NCBI GenBank assembly: GCA_030153605.1
Contig: JASKLO010000005.1
Location: forward strand, 18,129-82,128
Origin: Thermosipho sp. (in: thermotogales)
Lineage (GTDB): Bacteria; Thermotogota; Thermotogae; Thermotogales; Fervidobacteriaceae
DNA length: 64,000 nt
Direction: 5' to 3'
Shown: positions 32,801 to 42,178 of the stretch, in pieces
Position numbering within the stretch: position 1 is the stretch's first letter
Layout: the number at the start of each line of letters is the position of its first letter
Notes under the pieces: model-generated
Told to the model about the DNA's origin: nothing
Database searches by the model: none
What the model saw: the letters and a program-made list of their open reading frames with translations, nothing else
Made by a program: the position numbers and the translations under genes

Positions 32801-32999
32801 CGTATTGATTTATAACCATGAAAGAATCTTTGTTTATGGTTTTTCCTAATAAAACCGCAAATTTATCAGAAACTTGTCTTACATAATGACCAGTAGGCCC
32901 AATAAATAGAAAAGAGTATGGATTATAATATTTTTTGATTTCTTTTGCAAGATAGTCAAAATGATTACTATTTGGTTCGATTATAATTGTTTTTCTCAT
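29898..32999 (-). CDS. addB: AddB-like helicase-nuclease subunit
   Basis: C-terminal PD-(D/E)XK (EVRIDRIDELD...LAIIDYKSS) and Cys residues SYVDCPFYFFLRE ... KKCINYNNSCDFADICQNF consistent with an Fe-S nuclease domain; next to addA. Confidence 0.82.
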   Translation of the reverse strand: MRKTIIIEPNSNHFDYLAKEIKKYYNPYSFLFIGPTGHYVRQVSDKFAVLLGKTINKDSFMVINQYVTEKLLKNNMDAVYFDRDFLKAFIAEKVEELLKAQEKNKDSYYDFLRVVSRSKGIIDYILDLFEKAWELNNSENIQIPTYYKEIETILNQDGNLPKLLKELLREIALFFQKTENIFDPITTYKWYIENADFFENQKETLVISGFFDLTPLVRKTLQKLFEKSQNVYFYVWQKISDRAFKEIDEVYKFLEENNFQIGEIKPIKLNLKTFTEGFSFKNPSSEIKNICGKIKRLIINGVKPGDIAVVAPNNQIMFQLSEEMKDMSIPHNISGTVKLSESKIVKMLLQPLKTIFSGYEIEDILALIESPYVPNRKLTMDQVEELFKEFGFLTIDLKPSLITEKNIEEIFLAPINEKIEKLSQIKEDDTYQERVDKIEEYKNFSEIIKTTFDLLISIEKNMKNDFFEWYKNFAKETINNISLFKNDQYLNDESIMKELNALFKFSEILTKLQKYKSVLFKNKKVSWETLYKILNNLLNVETYKTSLRYSNSVEIFDVSTARFVGKKYKFFVHFVDSYYPSFNINPLILQTKSNSRNFASYIEEIERRNTILSFIFSEKNFISYPTASLKGEPILPSQYMKEFCNSIKQEKEEDILPNPKNIYSIQDKEIFTALQKRGNLLKSSEKEWLRSFQISTLSHSKISSYVDCPFYFFLREIAKVKPISKDKTYLYKGILIHRILKEIFDKNLFSNSEEINVEEIKKLVEKEYNEIFRNEMAQYSLPKMIKIDEYSNLLSNFLFENLSEEGYLKIVGKFKLHRKKTKELETQYKTSLQFKDKDYEFEVRIDRIDELDKNYSNFIGKNSKEVQKNIIESQKKSLAIIDYKSSLKKIYAEQLLLYDLVYRKSIKAENFDTFLIFFNTSGDYPKNYFIKREDNKLILKGAGKSTSYFEVSYQFFLNWLVEIIEKISSGNFVPIALESDNNEIKPFLNYIKDLTAYSIKTTKEKKCINYNNSCDFADICQNFEIYSNVKLKK

Positions 33000-35900
33000 A
33001 AGATCACCTTTTCGTATTTTTCAATTTTGCTTTTAATTTCTTCTACAAAACTTTCATCAGGTGGAGCAACATTAATTACCTCTCCAGTTTTTGTGGAAAC
33101 AATCCTTCCTTCAGATACATTTCCTAAATCTTTTAATAAATACATATAAAATTTTATCTGAAAGACATATTTTTCAAGTTTTTCTTTATTATTTAAATCT
33201 GTATGTTTGAAATCAACCACATAAAAATTATTTCCTTTTTTAAAAACTTTATCGGGTATTCCAAAAAGCATATAGTTTCGGTCTTTAAATTTGAAAGGTT
33301 TTACTAATCTCCATTCGGAAAAAATTGATGAATTTTCAAATAAATCTTCAAGTTTTTCGGAAATATTTACTTTTATAATTCCCGTTTCTTCTAAATATTT
33401 GAGTTGAGAAAGAGAATTAATTGAGGAAAGTTTTTGGTGTATTTCAGTTCCTTCGAAAGTCTCTTCAGAAAATAAGTTGTTTAAATCATATAATTTTTCT
33501 TCTTCGTCTATTTCTCTTTCCTTTTCTTTTTCTACAAAATTATAAATGGTAGTAGGTGAAATATAAGCTTTATAAGCAAGATTTCTCAAATCGAGAAGAT
33601 TTTCCTCTGGTATTTTTTCCGAAGATATTTCAGTATGAGTTTCAAATTCTTCAATTTGAACATTTTCAAGTTCTAATATTTCAAAACTATCAGTTATTCT
33701 TTTTAATTCTTCAATTTCAGAATCAGTTAGTTTTAAGAATTTCCCTGAAATTGAGTTGACTTCAGGAAAAATAAGTGGGATAAACATTTCGGAAGCTCTT
33801 GTTATGGCAACATATAATTTTCTTTGGAGTTCAGTTTCATCATACACATCATTAAGATAGAAAAGTTTAATTGCTTCTAATATTTCTGGATTATTTGAAT
33901 TTCTAAATTCTTCCAAAAATTTTTCTAAGATATAATATCTCTTATTATTACTTGTACTGGTAAATTGAATAGTTTTCCCAGATTTATTTTCTTTTGTATC
34001 TAAAAGATCTCCTAACAATACTATTTTGAATTCAAGTCCTTTTGCAGCATGTATTGACATTAATTTAACACTATCTGAAGTTTCATCTTCTAAAGTTGCT
34101 TCGCCTTCACTTGCCTCTGATAATTTTTGAATAAGTTTGACAAGTTCTAAAAATGAGGTTGCAACTTGGTCCATATTTGAAGCTTCAAGAAGAAGTTTTC
34201 TAACGTTTAAAATTGCGGTTTTGTAATCTTCAAATTTTGTTAGATTTTCAAAATAATTAAGTTCTTCTATAATTCCTTTCAGAACTTCAGTGGGCTTAAT
34301 ATAATATTTAAGCTCAGAGTATTTTTCAAGCACCTTTATTGATTTTGAGATTTTTTCATTTGAAAATGAAATGTTCTTTGCAGTTTGGAATAAAGGCTCT
34401 CCATTGTTTTCTTGAACTATCTTGTAATAATCTTGGAAAGTACCTAAAACTAGTGGAGAGAAGAAAAATTGAGTAAAGAAAAAATTGTTATTTGGATTTT
34501 GAATGGCATTTAAAGTATTTAATAAAGCTTTGATTTCTAATCTTTTATAGAAATTCCTTCCACCAACTATATAAAGTGGTATCCCATATTTTTTAAATGT
34601 TGTTGAATAAATTTCTTCGGCGTTTGATATTCTAGATCTCAGTATTGCAAAATCTTTATATGAAATAATGTGATCATTACCATCCTTAGTTGTCAATGTT
34701 TTTCCTACAAGTTTAGAAATGATGTACGCCGCTGTTTGGGCTTCTTTTTCAATTTTACCTTCATCATTCTTGTTTTTAATAATGACATATTTAATTCTTC
34801 CGCCACTTTCTTTTTCAATTCCTGGGACTTTTCCGTCGATTTCTATTTGTGGATTAGAAATATCCATTTGATAAAACCAGAGTTTTTCATATATATCTGG
34901 TTCAATTGCTTTGAAAACTTCATATTTTTCATTATCACCAATCAAGTGTTTATTAAATAGTTTTTCTTTTGAAATATAGTTAAAAAAACGAACGAGGTGT
35001 TTATTAGAACGATAATTATCCTGCAAAGCAAGTACTTTATAATTTTCGTTTGATTTTATTTCGAATTCTTGCTGTGTTTTTAAAAAAACAGAAACGTCTG
35101 AACCTCTAAATCTGTAAATTGATTGCTTTCTATCACCCACATAAAAAATAAAATTGTTTTTTTCATGTAATTTATCAAATAATTCTTTTTGAAGATAGTT
35201 TGTATCTTGGAATTCATCGACAATTATGTATTTGAATCTTTCAGTATATTTTCTTCTAATTTCTTCGATATCAAGAATTTCTAAAGTTTTTTCTAGAACA
35301 CCTTTGAAATCGAATTCAAAATTATCAATGGTATTTCCTTCGTATATTTCTTTTGCTATAAGAGTCATAAGTTTGAAAGCAATTAAAGCTTCTGAATCAT
35401 CTTTGGCAAATTTGAGTAATTTATCGGAAATAGTGGATTTTTTCATTTCAGTTCGCCAATTAACTAATGTTTCTTTTAATAAAGTTTCTACTTTATTTAT
35501 ATCTCCTAATTTTTCAAAAAGAGTTTTTATACCAATTTTATATTCTAGTAATTCTGAAAGTAATTTTTCAATTTTTTCTTTTCTTCTACTTAATAAATTA
35601 GTAGTAATCTTAGTCTTTTCAAAATCAAAAAGTTCAAAAGTATATTTTAAAGTAAGATATATCGATTTTTCAATTATCTTTTCAGACTTTATATCACTAA
35701 TTATAGTAAAATTGGGATCAACGCCAATATTTAAATTCTCTTCTTTTAGTATTCTCTGGCAAAAACTATCAATTGTTGATATTACAGCCCTTGGAAGGTT
35801 ATTATTTACATTTTCCCAGTATTGAATAAGTTTTTGATTGCGAGACTTTTTGGCAGATTCTAATTTTTCTTTAACTGCTTCAATAATTCTTTCTTTCATT

Positions 35901-36091
35901 TCTGAAGCAGCTTTTCTTGTGAATGTAACAACAACTATTTGATCAACTATATCTGGGTAATTTACTTTTTCATATTCTTCAAGAATAAAGATATAATAGT
36001 TTGTTATTGTATATGTTTTTCCTGTACCAGCTGAAGCAGAAATAAAATAATTAGCGTTAATGTTTTTTTTGATTTCATCAAGTATTGTCAT
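32996..36091 (-). CDS. addA: AddA-like UvrD/Rep helicase-nuclease subunit
   Basis: ISASAGTGKTYTITN, VVTFTRKAASEMKERI, YIIVDEFQDTNYLQ, GDRKQSIYRFRGSDV, MSIHAAKGLEF, nuclease VVDFKH. Confidence 0.92.
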   Translation of the reverse strand: MTILDEIKKNINANYFISASAGTGKTYTITNYYIFILEEYEKVNYPDIVDQIVVVTFTRKAASEMKERIIEAVKEKLESAKKSRNQKLIQYWENVNNNLPRAVISTIDSFCQRILKEENLNIGVDPNFTIISDIKSEKIIEKSIYLTLKYTFELFDFEKTKITTNLLSRRKEKIEKLLSELLEYKIGIKTLFEKLGDINKVETLLKETLVNWRTEMKKSTISDKLLKFAKDDSEALIAFKLMTLIAKEIYEGNTIDNFEFDFKGVLEKTLEILDIEEIRRKYTERFKYIIVDEFQDTNYLQKELFDKLHEKNNFIFYVGDRKQSIYRFRGSDVSVFLKTQQEFEIKSNENYKVLALQDNYRSNKHLVRFFNYISKEKLFNKHLIGDNEKYEVFKAIEPDIYEKLWFYQMDISNPQIEIDGKVPGIEKESGGRIKYVIIKNKNDEGKIEKEAQTAAYIISKLVGKTLTTKDGNDHIISYKDFAILRSRISNAEEIYSTTFKKYGIPLYIVGGRNFYKRLEIKALLNTLNAIQNPNNNFFFTQFFFSPLVLGTFQDYYKIVQENNGEPLFQTAKNISFSNEKISKSIKVLEKYSELKYYIKPTEVLKGIIEELNYFENLTKFEDYKTAILNVRKLLLEASNMDQVATSFLELVKLIQKLSEASEGEATLEDETSDSVKLMSIHAAKGLEFKIVLLGDLLDTKENKSGKTIQFTSTSNNKRYYILEKFLEEFRNSNNPEILEAIKLFYLNDVYDETELQRKLYVAITRASEMFIPLIFPEVNSISGKFLKLTDSEIEELKRITDSFEILELENVQIEEFETHTEISSEKIPEENLLDLRNLAYKAYISPTTIYNFVEKEKEREIDEEEKLYDLNNLFSEETFEGTEIHQKLSSINSLSQLKYLEETGIIKVNISEKLEDLFENSSIFSEWRLVKPFKFKDRNYMLFGIPDKVFKKGNNFYVVDFKHTDLNNKEKLEKYVFQIKFYMYLLKDLGNVSEGRIVSTKTGEVINVAPPDESFVEEIKSKIEKYEKVIL

Positions 36092-36155
36092 ATTTCACTC
36101 TCCAATTGTTGAAAAAAATAAAATAAACACTTACTATCCATAAATTTATTTATTA

Positions 36156-36935
36156 TTAAATAAAAGAACCTGTGCTATATTTTATAGGAGTTAATTTTTC
36201 ATTTTTTTTAGGTTTTCTGAAAATAAATAAATGTTCATGCATTATTAGGTAAAAATTGTATTTTTCAACTTGTTTTTCCCAAAATGGTGTTGATTGACAA
36301 TTGTGCTGTATTTTAATGATATCTTCTTTTAAAACAAATCCGTTTTTTAAAAATAATTTCATGACATAGAATGAAAGAGGAATATAATGTCCCCGCCTTC
36401 GAGTGTCACCAATTAAAATGGCACAATATTTGTTTTGTTTTAGAACTCTATAAAGTTCTTTAACTACCTTTTCAAATTCAAAAATAAATTTATTTAAATC
36501 AGAAATATTTGACAAATCTTGGTCAATTTGTCCATTAGAATATTTAATTATATTCAAATAGGGAGGGTGTGTAATAATTAAGTCAATCGTTTCGTCTTTT
36601 ATTTCAGAAAGATTTCGTGCATCTCCTATTTTAACTATAGGTTCGTATTTATAATTTCCTTCAAAATTTAAATTTTGTTTAGTAATTTTAACCGATTCTG
36701 GATTAATATCATATCCTATAGCTCTTCTGTTAAGTATTTTTGCTTCAATTAATGTGGTGCCACTCCCAACCATCGGATCCAAGATTATTTCTCCTTCTTT
36801 AGAATATCTAAGGATTACATTGCGAGGGATTTGTGGAGCGAAATTCCCTCTATATTTTGAATTATGTGTTTTCCATTTTCCTCTTTCTGGGAATGACCAA
36901 ACTGTAGTAATTTCTAACTTATCAAAATTATTCAT
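36156..36935 (-). CDS. DNA methyltransferase (amino-MTase, TRM11-like fold class), second MTase of R-M locus
   Basis: SFPERGKWKTHNSKYRGNFAPQIPRNVILRYS, LDPMVGSGTTLIEAKILNRRAIGYDINP, IITHPPYLNIIKYS catalytic motif. Confidence 0.88.
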   Translation of the reverse strand: MNNFDKLEITTVWSFPERGKWKTHNSKYRGNFAPQIPRNVILRYSKEGEIILDPMVGSGTTLIEAKILNRRAIGYDINPESVKITKQNLNFEGNYKYEPIVKIGDARNLSEIKDETIDLIITHPPYLNIIKYSNGQIDQDLSNISDLNKFIFEFEKVVKELYRVLKQNKYCAILIGDTRRRGHYIPLSFYVMKLFLKNGFVLKEDIIKIQHNCQSTPFWEKQVEKYNFYLIMHEHLFIFRKPKKNEKLTPIKYSTGSFI

Positions 36936-36937
36936 AC

Positions 36938-37756
36938 TCAGTTCTCCTTTTTTAAAATTTCAATAAATTTTTTCAGAGTTTTTAGATTATAAATATGTTT
37001 AATATGTTGAAAAGCTTCTTTTATCTTATTTTTTGCAGATAACCATCCTTTTCCATCAGTAATCCATACAAATTCGTAATTTCTATATTTGTTAATTTTT
37101 AATGCAATCTCAATATACGATCTAGCGATTTCATTCAATTTTGAACCTCCAACATTATAATAATTAACTTCAATTAAATAGTGCTTTTCAGGTGTTTTTA
37201 TGACATAATCAAATCGTTTTAAATCAAATCCTAAGTTTGTAATTTCTGGGAAAAGATTTGATTTCACTTCTTTTGAGAAATTTATACCATTTTTTTCGAA
37301 TATATTTTCTATAATTTTTGCCATGATTTTTCCAGAACGATTTTTTCTTGCATTTGTATCAAGCCCAACTTCAATACCGAAAACGTAATCTACTAAATTT
37401 TTAATCTCTTTCTTCATAAAGACTTCTTCTAAACCTGTTTCTTTTAAATATTTATAAATTTTTTCTGGATTTTCAAAAAAGTTTTTTAAAAGTACTGTGT
37501 CCCCTTTTTCATCCAAAACTTTTGTATTTTTATCTCTAACAGCAATTAATATATTAAGAACATCAAATACAGAAGGATTTTCATTGAAAAGTTCATAAAC
37601 AGCTTTCTTTAAATCTTTTTTTCCAATTAAATAATTTAATTGATGCAATTTTATTTCTATTTTAGATATTTTTTCAGTGATTTTGTCAAAATCCGTGAAG
37701 TAATTTAATGTAGCATTTGTATCTGATAATGAATTTATGAATTCATTAAAATCCAT
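36938..37756 (-). CDS. Type II restriction endonuclease, DpnII/MboI family
   Basis: ARKNRSGKIMAKIIENIF, FDLKRFDYVIKTPEKHYLIEVNYYNVGGSKLNEIARSY, FVWITDGKGW; between two MTase genes. Confidence 0.88.
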   Translation of the reverse strand: MDFNEFINSLSDTNATLNYFTDFDKITEKISKIEIKLHQLNYLIGKKDLKKAVYELFNENPSVFDVLNILIAVRDKNTKVLDEKGDTVLLKNFFENPEKIYKYLKETGLEEVFMKKEIKNLVDYVFGIEVGLDTNARKNRSGKIMAKIIENIFEKNGINFSKEVKSNLFPEITNLGFDLKRFDYVIKTPEKHYLIEVNYYNVGGSKLNEIARSYIEIALKINKYRNYEFVWITDGKGWLSAKNKIKEAFQHIKHIYNLKTLKKFIEILKKEN

Positions 37757-37780
37757 ACACTACCTCCATACTTATTTGTT

Positions 37781-38719
37781 CTATTTATCGTAGTTTCTTA
37801 TTAAAAGTTCATAAATATAACCTCGGCTATTGCCTTTAGAATTTATCATTCTTTTTGCAAGAATTCGTTCAATTATATAATCCTTATAAAGCTCGTCAAA
37901 AAAATTATCGTTAGGATCCGTGTTTTTAGGATCAGAATTACTCAAAAGAGCTTTAGCTTTTTTTTGGGTTATAAAATCAAAAAATTTTTTCAACCTAATT
38001 TGTTCATTGTCATCAAAAGTATTGTTAGAGTATGAAGTAAAATTTGAAGTATTGCTGAGGGGTCTGTATGGTGGGTCAATATAAACAAAAGTATTTTCAT
38101 CTATAAAATTTTTACTTATTTCAAAATCTCCACAAAATATCTCGACATTTTGTAAGGCAAGAGATACATTAATTAAGTTTTCTTCATCTAGAATTTTGGG
38201 ATTTTTGTATCTTCCAAACGGAACATTAAACTCTCCTTTAGAATTTACCCTATACAAACCGTTATAGCATGTTTTATTTAAAAAAATTAATAATGCGGCT
38301 TTTTTAATTTTATTATTTTTTAATTCATTAAACTCTTTTCTCTTAGAATAATAAAGCTTTTTCCTTTCCTCGTAAGTACTCTTTTTGTATTTCTTTTCTA
38401 AAATTCTTAAGAAATTAATTAAATCATCTACGTTACTTTTTATTACTTGGTAAAGGTTAATTAGATTTTCGTTAAGATCTATTATATATGCTTTTTCTAG
38501 ATTATAGTTATTCAATAAATGAAATAAAACCGCTCCGCCACCAACAAAAGGTTCAACATACTTCATTTTTTTCCCTTTCTTTAATTCTAATGGTAATCTC
38601 TTATCAATTTCGGAAAGAATTTGAGTTTTACCTCCAGCCCATTTTAAAAAAGGTTTTGCAAGTGGTTTTTGGTTTTTAATATTATTATTGAAATAGTCTT
38701 GAAACAACGTTAGTTGCAT
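37781..38719 (-). CDS. Dam-type (D12 class) adenine-N6 DNA methyltransferase
   Basis: KPFLKWAGGKTQILSEIDKRLP, YVEPFVGGGAVLFHLL, FVYIDPPYRPLSNTSNFTSYS. Confidence 0.94.
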   Translation of the reverse strand: MQLTLFQDYFNNNIKNQKPLAKPFLKWAGGKTQILSEIDKRLPLELKKGKKMKYVEPFVGGGAVLFHLLNNYNLEKAYIIDLNENLINLYQVIKSNVDDLINFLRILEKKYKKSTYEERKKLYYSKRKEFNELKNNKIKKAALLIFLNKTCYNGLYRVNSKGEFNVPFGRYKNPKILDEENLINVSLALQNVEIFCGDFEISKNFIDENTFVYIDPPYRPLSNTSNFTSYSNNTFDDNEQIRLKKFFDFITQKKAKALLSNSDPKNTDPNDNFFDELYKDYIIERILAKRMINSKGNSRGYIYELLIRNYDK

Positions 38720-38821
38720 TATCTATCACTCCTCAAAAGTTTTTACACAATTATTATAACATTTTTGAAATGTTTAAAGTATAATTAAAGTAATACAGTA
38801 TAAATAGTAGGAGGGAAAAAG

Positions 38822-39808
38822 ATGTCTATATTAGTTGCCGGAGGGGCAGGATATATTGGTTCACATGTTTGTAAAATGTTGAGTAATAAAGGATACGATG
38901 TAATTGTATATGACAATTTATCACATGGTTATAAAAGTTTTGCAAAATGGGGAGAATTTATACCTGGTGATATTTCTGATGAACAACTTTTGGATAATGT
39001 TTTTAAGCACTACAATATTGAAGCAGTCATGCATTTTTGTGCATATATTGAGGTTGGCGAATCAGTGAAAGATCCTCAAAAATATTATATTAATAATGTG
39101 TCAAACACAATAACACTTTTAAAAGTCATGTTGAAAAATAATATAAAAAAATTTATTTTTTCCTCAACTGCTGCGGTTTATGGCCATCCGGAACGAATAC
39201 CAATAAAGGAAGATGATCCTAAAAACCCTATTAATCCATATGGTAGAAGCAAATGGATGGTTGAACAAATTTTAGAAGATTATGATAAAGCATATGGATT
39301 AAAAAGTATCCGATTTAGATATTTTAACGCTGCAGGTGCTGATGAGGAAACTGAAATAGGTGAAGCTCACAATCCCGAAACACATCTTATACCTTTAATA
39401 TTAGATGCAGCCTTGGGTGTAAGAGAGGATATTAAAATATTTGGAACAGATTACGATACAAAGGATGGAACGTGTATAAGGGATTTTATACATGTTAATG
39501 ACCTTGCCGATGCTCATATTAAGGGTTTAGAATATTTGCTTGACGGAGGAGAAACAGATTATTTTAATTTGGGAAGCGGAGATGGTTATTCAGTAAGAGA
39601 AGTTATTGACGCTGTTAAAAGGGTCACAAAAACAAATTTTAAGGTAGTAGAAGCAGATAGAAGGCCTGGAGATCCACCATATTTAATAGCTAACAGTGAA
39701 AAAGCAAGAAAAAAATTAGGTTGGAGTCCTAAATACAGCCTTGAAGAAATAATAGAAACAGCTTTTAAGTGGCATCTAAAATATAGAGGAAAAACTCAAA
39801 AAATTTAA
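38822..39808 (+). CDS. galE: UDP-glucose 4-epimerase
   Basis: ILVAGGAGYIGSHVCKMLSNKGYDVIVYDNLSHG, SSTAAVYGHPERIPI, NPYGRSKWMVE, NLGSGDGYSVREV. Confidence 0.95.
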   Translation: MSILVAGGAGYIGSHVCKMLSNKGYDVIVYDNLSHGYKSFAKWGEFIPGDISDEQLLDNVFKHYNIEAVMHFCAYIEVGESVKDPQKYYINNVSNTITLLKVMLKNNIKKFIFSSTAAVYGHPERIPIKEDDPKNPINPYGRSKWMVEQILEDYDKAYGLKSIRFRYFNAAGADEETEIGEAHNPETHLIPLILDAALGVREDIKIFGTDYDTKDGTCIRDFIHVNDLADAHIKGLEYLLDGGETDYFNLGSGDGYSVREVIDAVKRVTKTNFKVVEADRRPGDPPYLIANSEKARKKLGWSPKYSLEEIIETAFKWHLKYRGKTQKI

Positions 39809-39841
39809 CTGTGCTATAATAATTTGACAGAGGTGGAAAAT

Positions 39842-40927
39842 ATGAAGAAAGCTATTTTGTTTTTCCTATTAATTTTAGTGACATTCTTTTACGGATATAA
39901 AGTAACTTTTATTGTATATGTTCCTGAAAATACTCCTGAAGATTCAGATATTTATATTTCAGGAAATTTCAATAATTGGAATGTAAATGATGAAAAATTT
40001 AAATTCAAGAAAGAAGAGAATTATTATGTACTGGAAGCAGATTTAAGTGGAATAATAAAGTTTTTAATTACTAGAGGTAGTTCAGACACAATTGAAAATA
40101 GGCAAAAATACAGAATCATGAAAGTTTCAAAAGATGGAACTAAAATAACCGTGAAAGTTAAGGGGTGGAAAGATTTGAGTGGGTCATTAGAATTAATAAA
40201 AGATTTTTATTCCCCTGAACTAGATAATAGTAGAAATATCATTGTTTACCTTCCAATGGGATATGAAAAAGACACTTCAAAAAGTTATCCAGTTTTATAT
40301 CTACATGATGGACAAAATTTATTTGATGCAAAAACTTCATTTATAGGTGTTGAATGGCAGGTTGATGAAACTTTGGACAGAATGATTTTAAATAAAGAAA
40401 TAGAGCCAGTAATAGTAGTAGGTATTTATAATAATGCTGATAGACTTTCAGAATACTCTCCTTGGTATGATGAGGAATATAAAAAAGGAGGGAAAGGAGA
40501 TAAATATTTAGAATTTATCGTTAACACATTAAAGCCTTATATAGATAAAAAATATCGAACTATAGAAGATAAAAATTACATAGGTGGTTCTTCAATGGGT
40601 GGTTTGATTTCTTTATATGCCGTTTCAAAATGCCCAGTATTTTCTGGAGCTATTGTGATGAGTCCTTCTCTATTTTTTGGAAATCACGAAATTTTTAATT
40701 TTGTTGAGAAAAATCCTCCTTTAAATTCAAAAATTTATTTATATGTTGGTGGAAAAGAATCTGATAATCCAATGTTCGTGGAAGATGTTATTAAAATGAA
40801 GGAACTTTTAGAAAGTTTGAATGTAAAAGTAAAATATTCTTTTGATCCAGATGGAGTACACAATGAAGCTTTTTGGGCAAAAAAATTTTCTGAAGCAATA
40901 AAGTGGATGTTGGAGGGCGAAAATTGA
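39842..40927 (+). CDS. Secreted esterase D-like hydrolase with N-terminal CBM20/48-like domain
   Basis: Signal MKKAILFFLLILVTFFYG, YISGNFNNWN, YPVLYLHDGQNLFD, GGSSMGGLISLYA. Confidence 0.85.
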   Translation: MKKAILFFLLILVTFFYGYKVTFIVYVPENTPEDSDIYISGNFNNWNVNDEKFKFKKEENYYVLEADLSGIIKFLITRGSSDTIENRQKYRIMKVSKDGTKITVKVKGWKDLSGSLELIKDFYSPELDNSRNIIVYLPMGYEKDTSKSYPVLYLHDGQNLFDAKTSFIGVEWQVDETLDRMILNKEIEPVIVVGIYNNADRLSEYSPWYDEEYKKGGKGDKYLEFIVNTLKPYIDKKYRTIEDKNYIGGSSMGGLISLYAVSKCPVFSGAIVMSPSLFFGNHEIFNFVEKNPPLNSKIYLYVGGKESDNPMFVEDVIKMKELLESLNVKVKYSFDPDGVHNEAFWAKKFSEAIKWMLEGEN

Positions 40928-42174
40928 AAAAATTTTTAGTATTAATTTTAAGCTATTTAAGCATTTTGTTATTAGCTGCACATTATGTTGAAATTGAATC
41001 TGTTTCATCAACAGGGGTAATTTTATCAGTAAAGCCCTATTATGATGCTGTTGAAAAACCTAGGGTTTATCTTTATTCACCGACAGGTTTTATTAAAGCC
41101 AAAAATATTGAGGATAATTTGTATGAATTTAAAGACGGAAAATATTCTTGGGTTATTCCAATAGTTTACGGCAAAGATACTTTAAACCATACTATAACAG
41201 GTGTTGTATCAGACGTCATCTTGGATATTCGAGAATATAAAAAGTCTATTAATTTAAAAGTCTATACTGATACAAGAAACCTAAATTTGGTTATTAAAGT
41301 GGAAACAGATTATATAGTTTCAGATGCAAAAGTTGATGATATTCCATTAAATATTGTAAAAATCGCTGATGGATATTTGCTAATAACAGACAAAAGAAGG
41401 AAAGAGTTTCAAAACAATTTAAATATTACTTTTTTAATGAAAAATGGAAAGAAAAAGCAATTAAATTATAATTTGTTTACATTAAACGGTTTTACAACCT
41501 ATCTACGTGGGGATTTTACACCATATGTCAAAACAATTATTGGAACACATGTTGTACAAAGAGGAGAAACACTTTGGGAAATTGCAAATAAATATGGAGT
41601 AAGAACTGCTGATCTTCAAATTATAAATGATCTTGAAGATCCAAACAAAATTTATTCAGGAATGAAGCTCAAAATTGGAACAGTACAATTTCTTGAAGGA
41701 CTTACGACCATTGTGGTTAATTTATATACTTCAAGATTGGCTGTTTATTATTCTGAAAAACTTGTTAAAGAATTTCCTGTTGCAATAGGAAGAAGTGATG
41801 CAACACCTCCAGGGATTTATTGGATATTAGATAAGCAAATTGACCCTGCGTTGTACTGGTATGGAGAATATATTCCACCAAGATCTCCTGTAAATGGTTT
41901 GGGGACAAGATTTTTACAATTTTCTGATCCTTCTTTTGGAATTCACGGTACAACAAAACCATGGGAAGTAGGCAGAAGAATTTCACATGGTTGTATTAGA
42001 ATGTTTAATTTTGATGTTGAAACTTTAGATGCATTTGTTGATTTGGGAAGTCCTGTGATAGTTATAAAAGACGATAGAGAATTACCCGATAATTTGTCAG
42101 ATTTACCAGAATTTATCACATTTAAGAACAATCTTTTATCCAAAAAGAATGAAGAAAGTCAAACTGTGAGGTGA
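40924..42174 (+). CDS. LysM-containing L,D-transpeptidase (YkuD)
   Basis: HVVQRGETLWEIANKYGVRTADL (LysM), FGIHGTTKPWEVGRRISHGCIRMFNFD (YkuD). Confidence 0.92.
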   Translation: MKKFLVLILSYLSILLLAAHYVEIESVSSTGVILSVKPYYDAVEKPRVYLYSPTGFIKAKNIEDNLYEFKDGKYSWVIPIVYGKDTLNHTITGVVSDVILDIREYKKSINLKVYTDTRNLNLVIKVETDYIVSDAKVDDIPLNIVKIADGYLLITDKRRKEFQNNLNITFLMKNGKKKQLNYNLFTLNGFTTYLRGDFTPYVKTIIGTHVVQRGETLWEIANKYGVRTADLQIINDLEDPNKIYSGMKLKIGTVQFLEGLTTIVVNLYTSRLAVYYSEKLVKEFPVAIGRSDATPPGIYWILDKQIDPALYWYGEYIPPRSPVNGLGTRFLQFSDPSFGIHGTTKPWEVGRRISHGCIRMFNFDVETLDAFVDLGSPVIVIKDDRELPDNLSDLPEFITFKNNLLSKKNEESQTVR

Positions 42175-42178
42175 TATT

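Noticed and set aside
35226-35825. 199-aa plus-strand ORF
   Set aside because: Antisense to addA; composition is typical of reverse-complemented AT-rich coding sequence.
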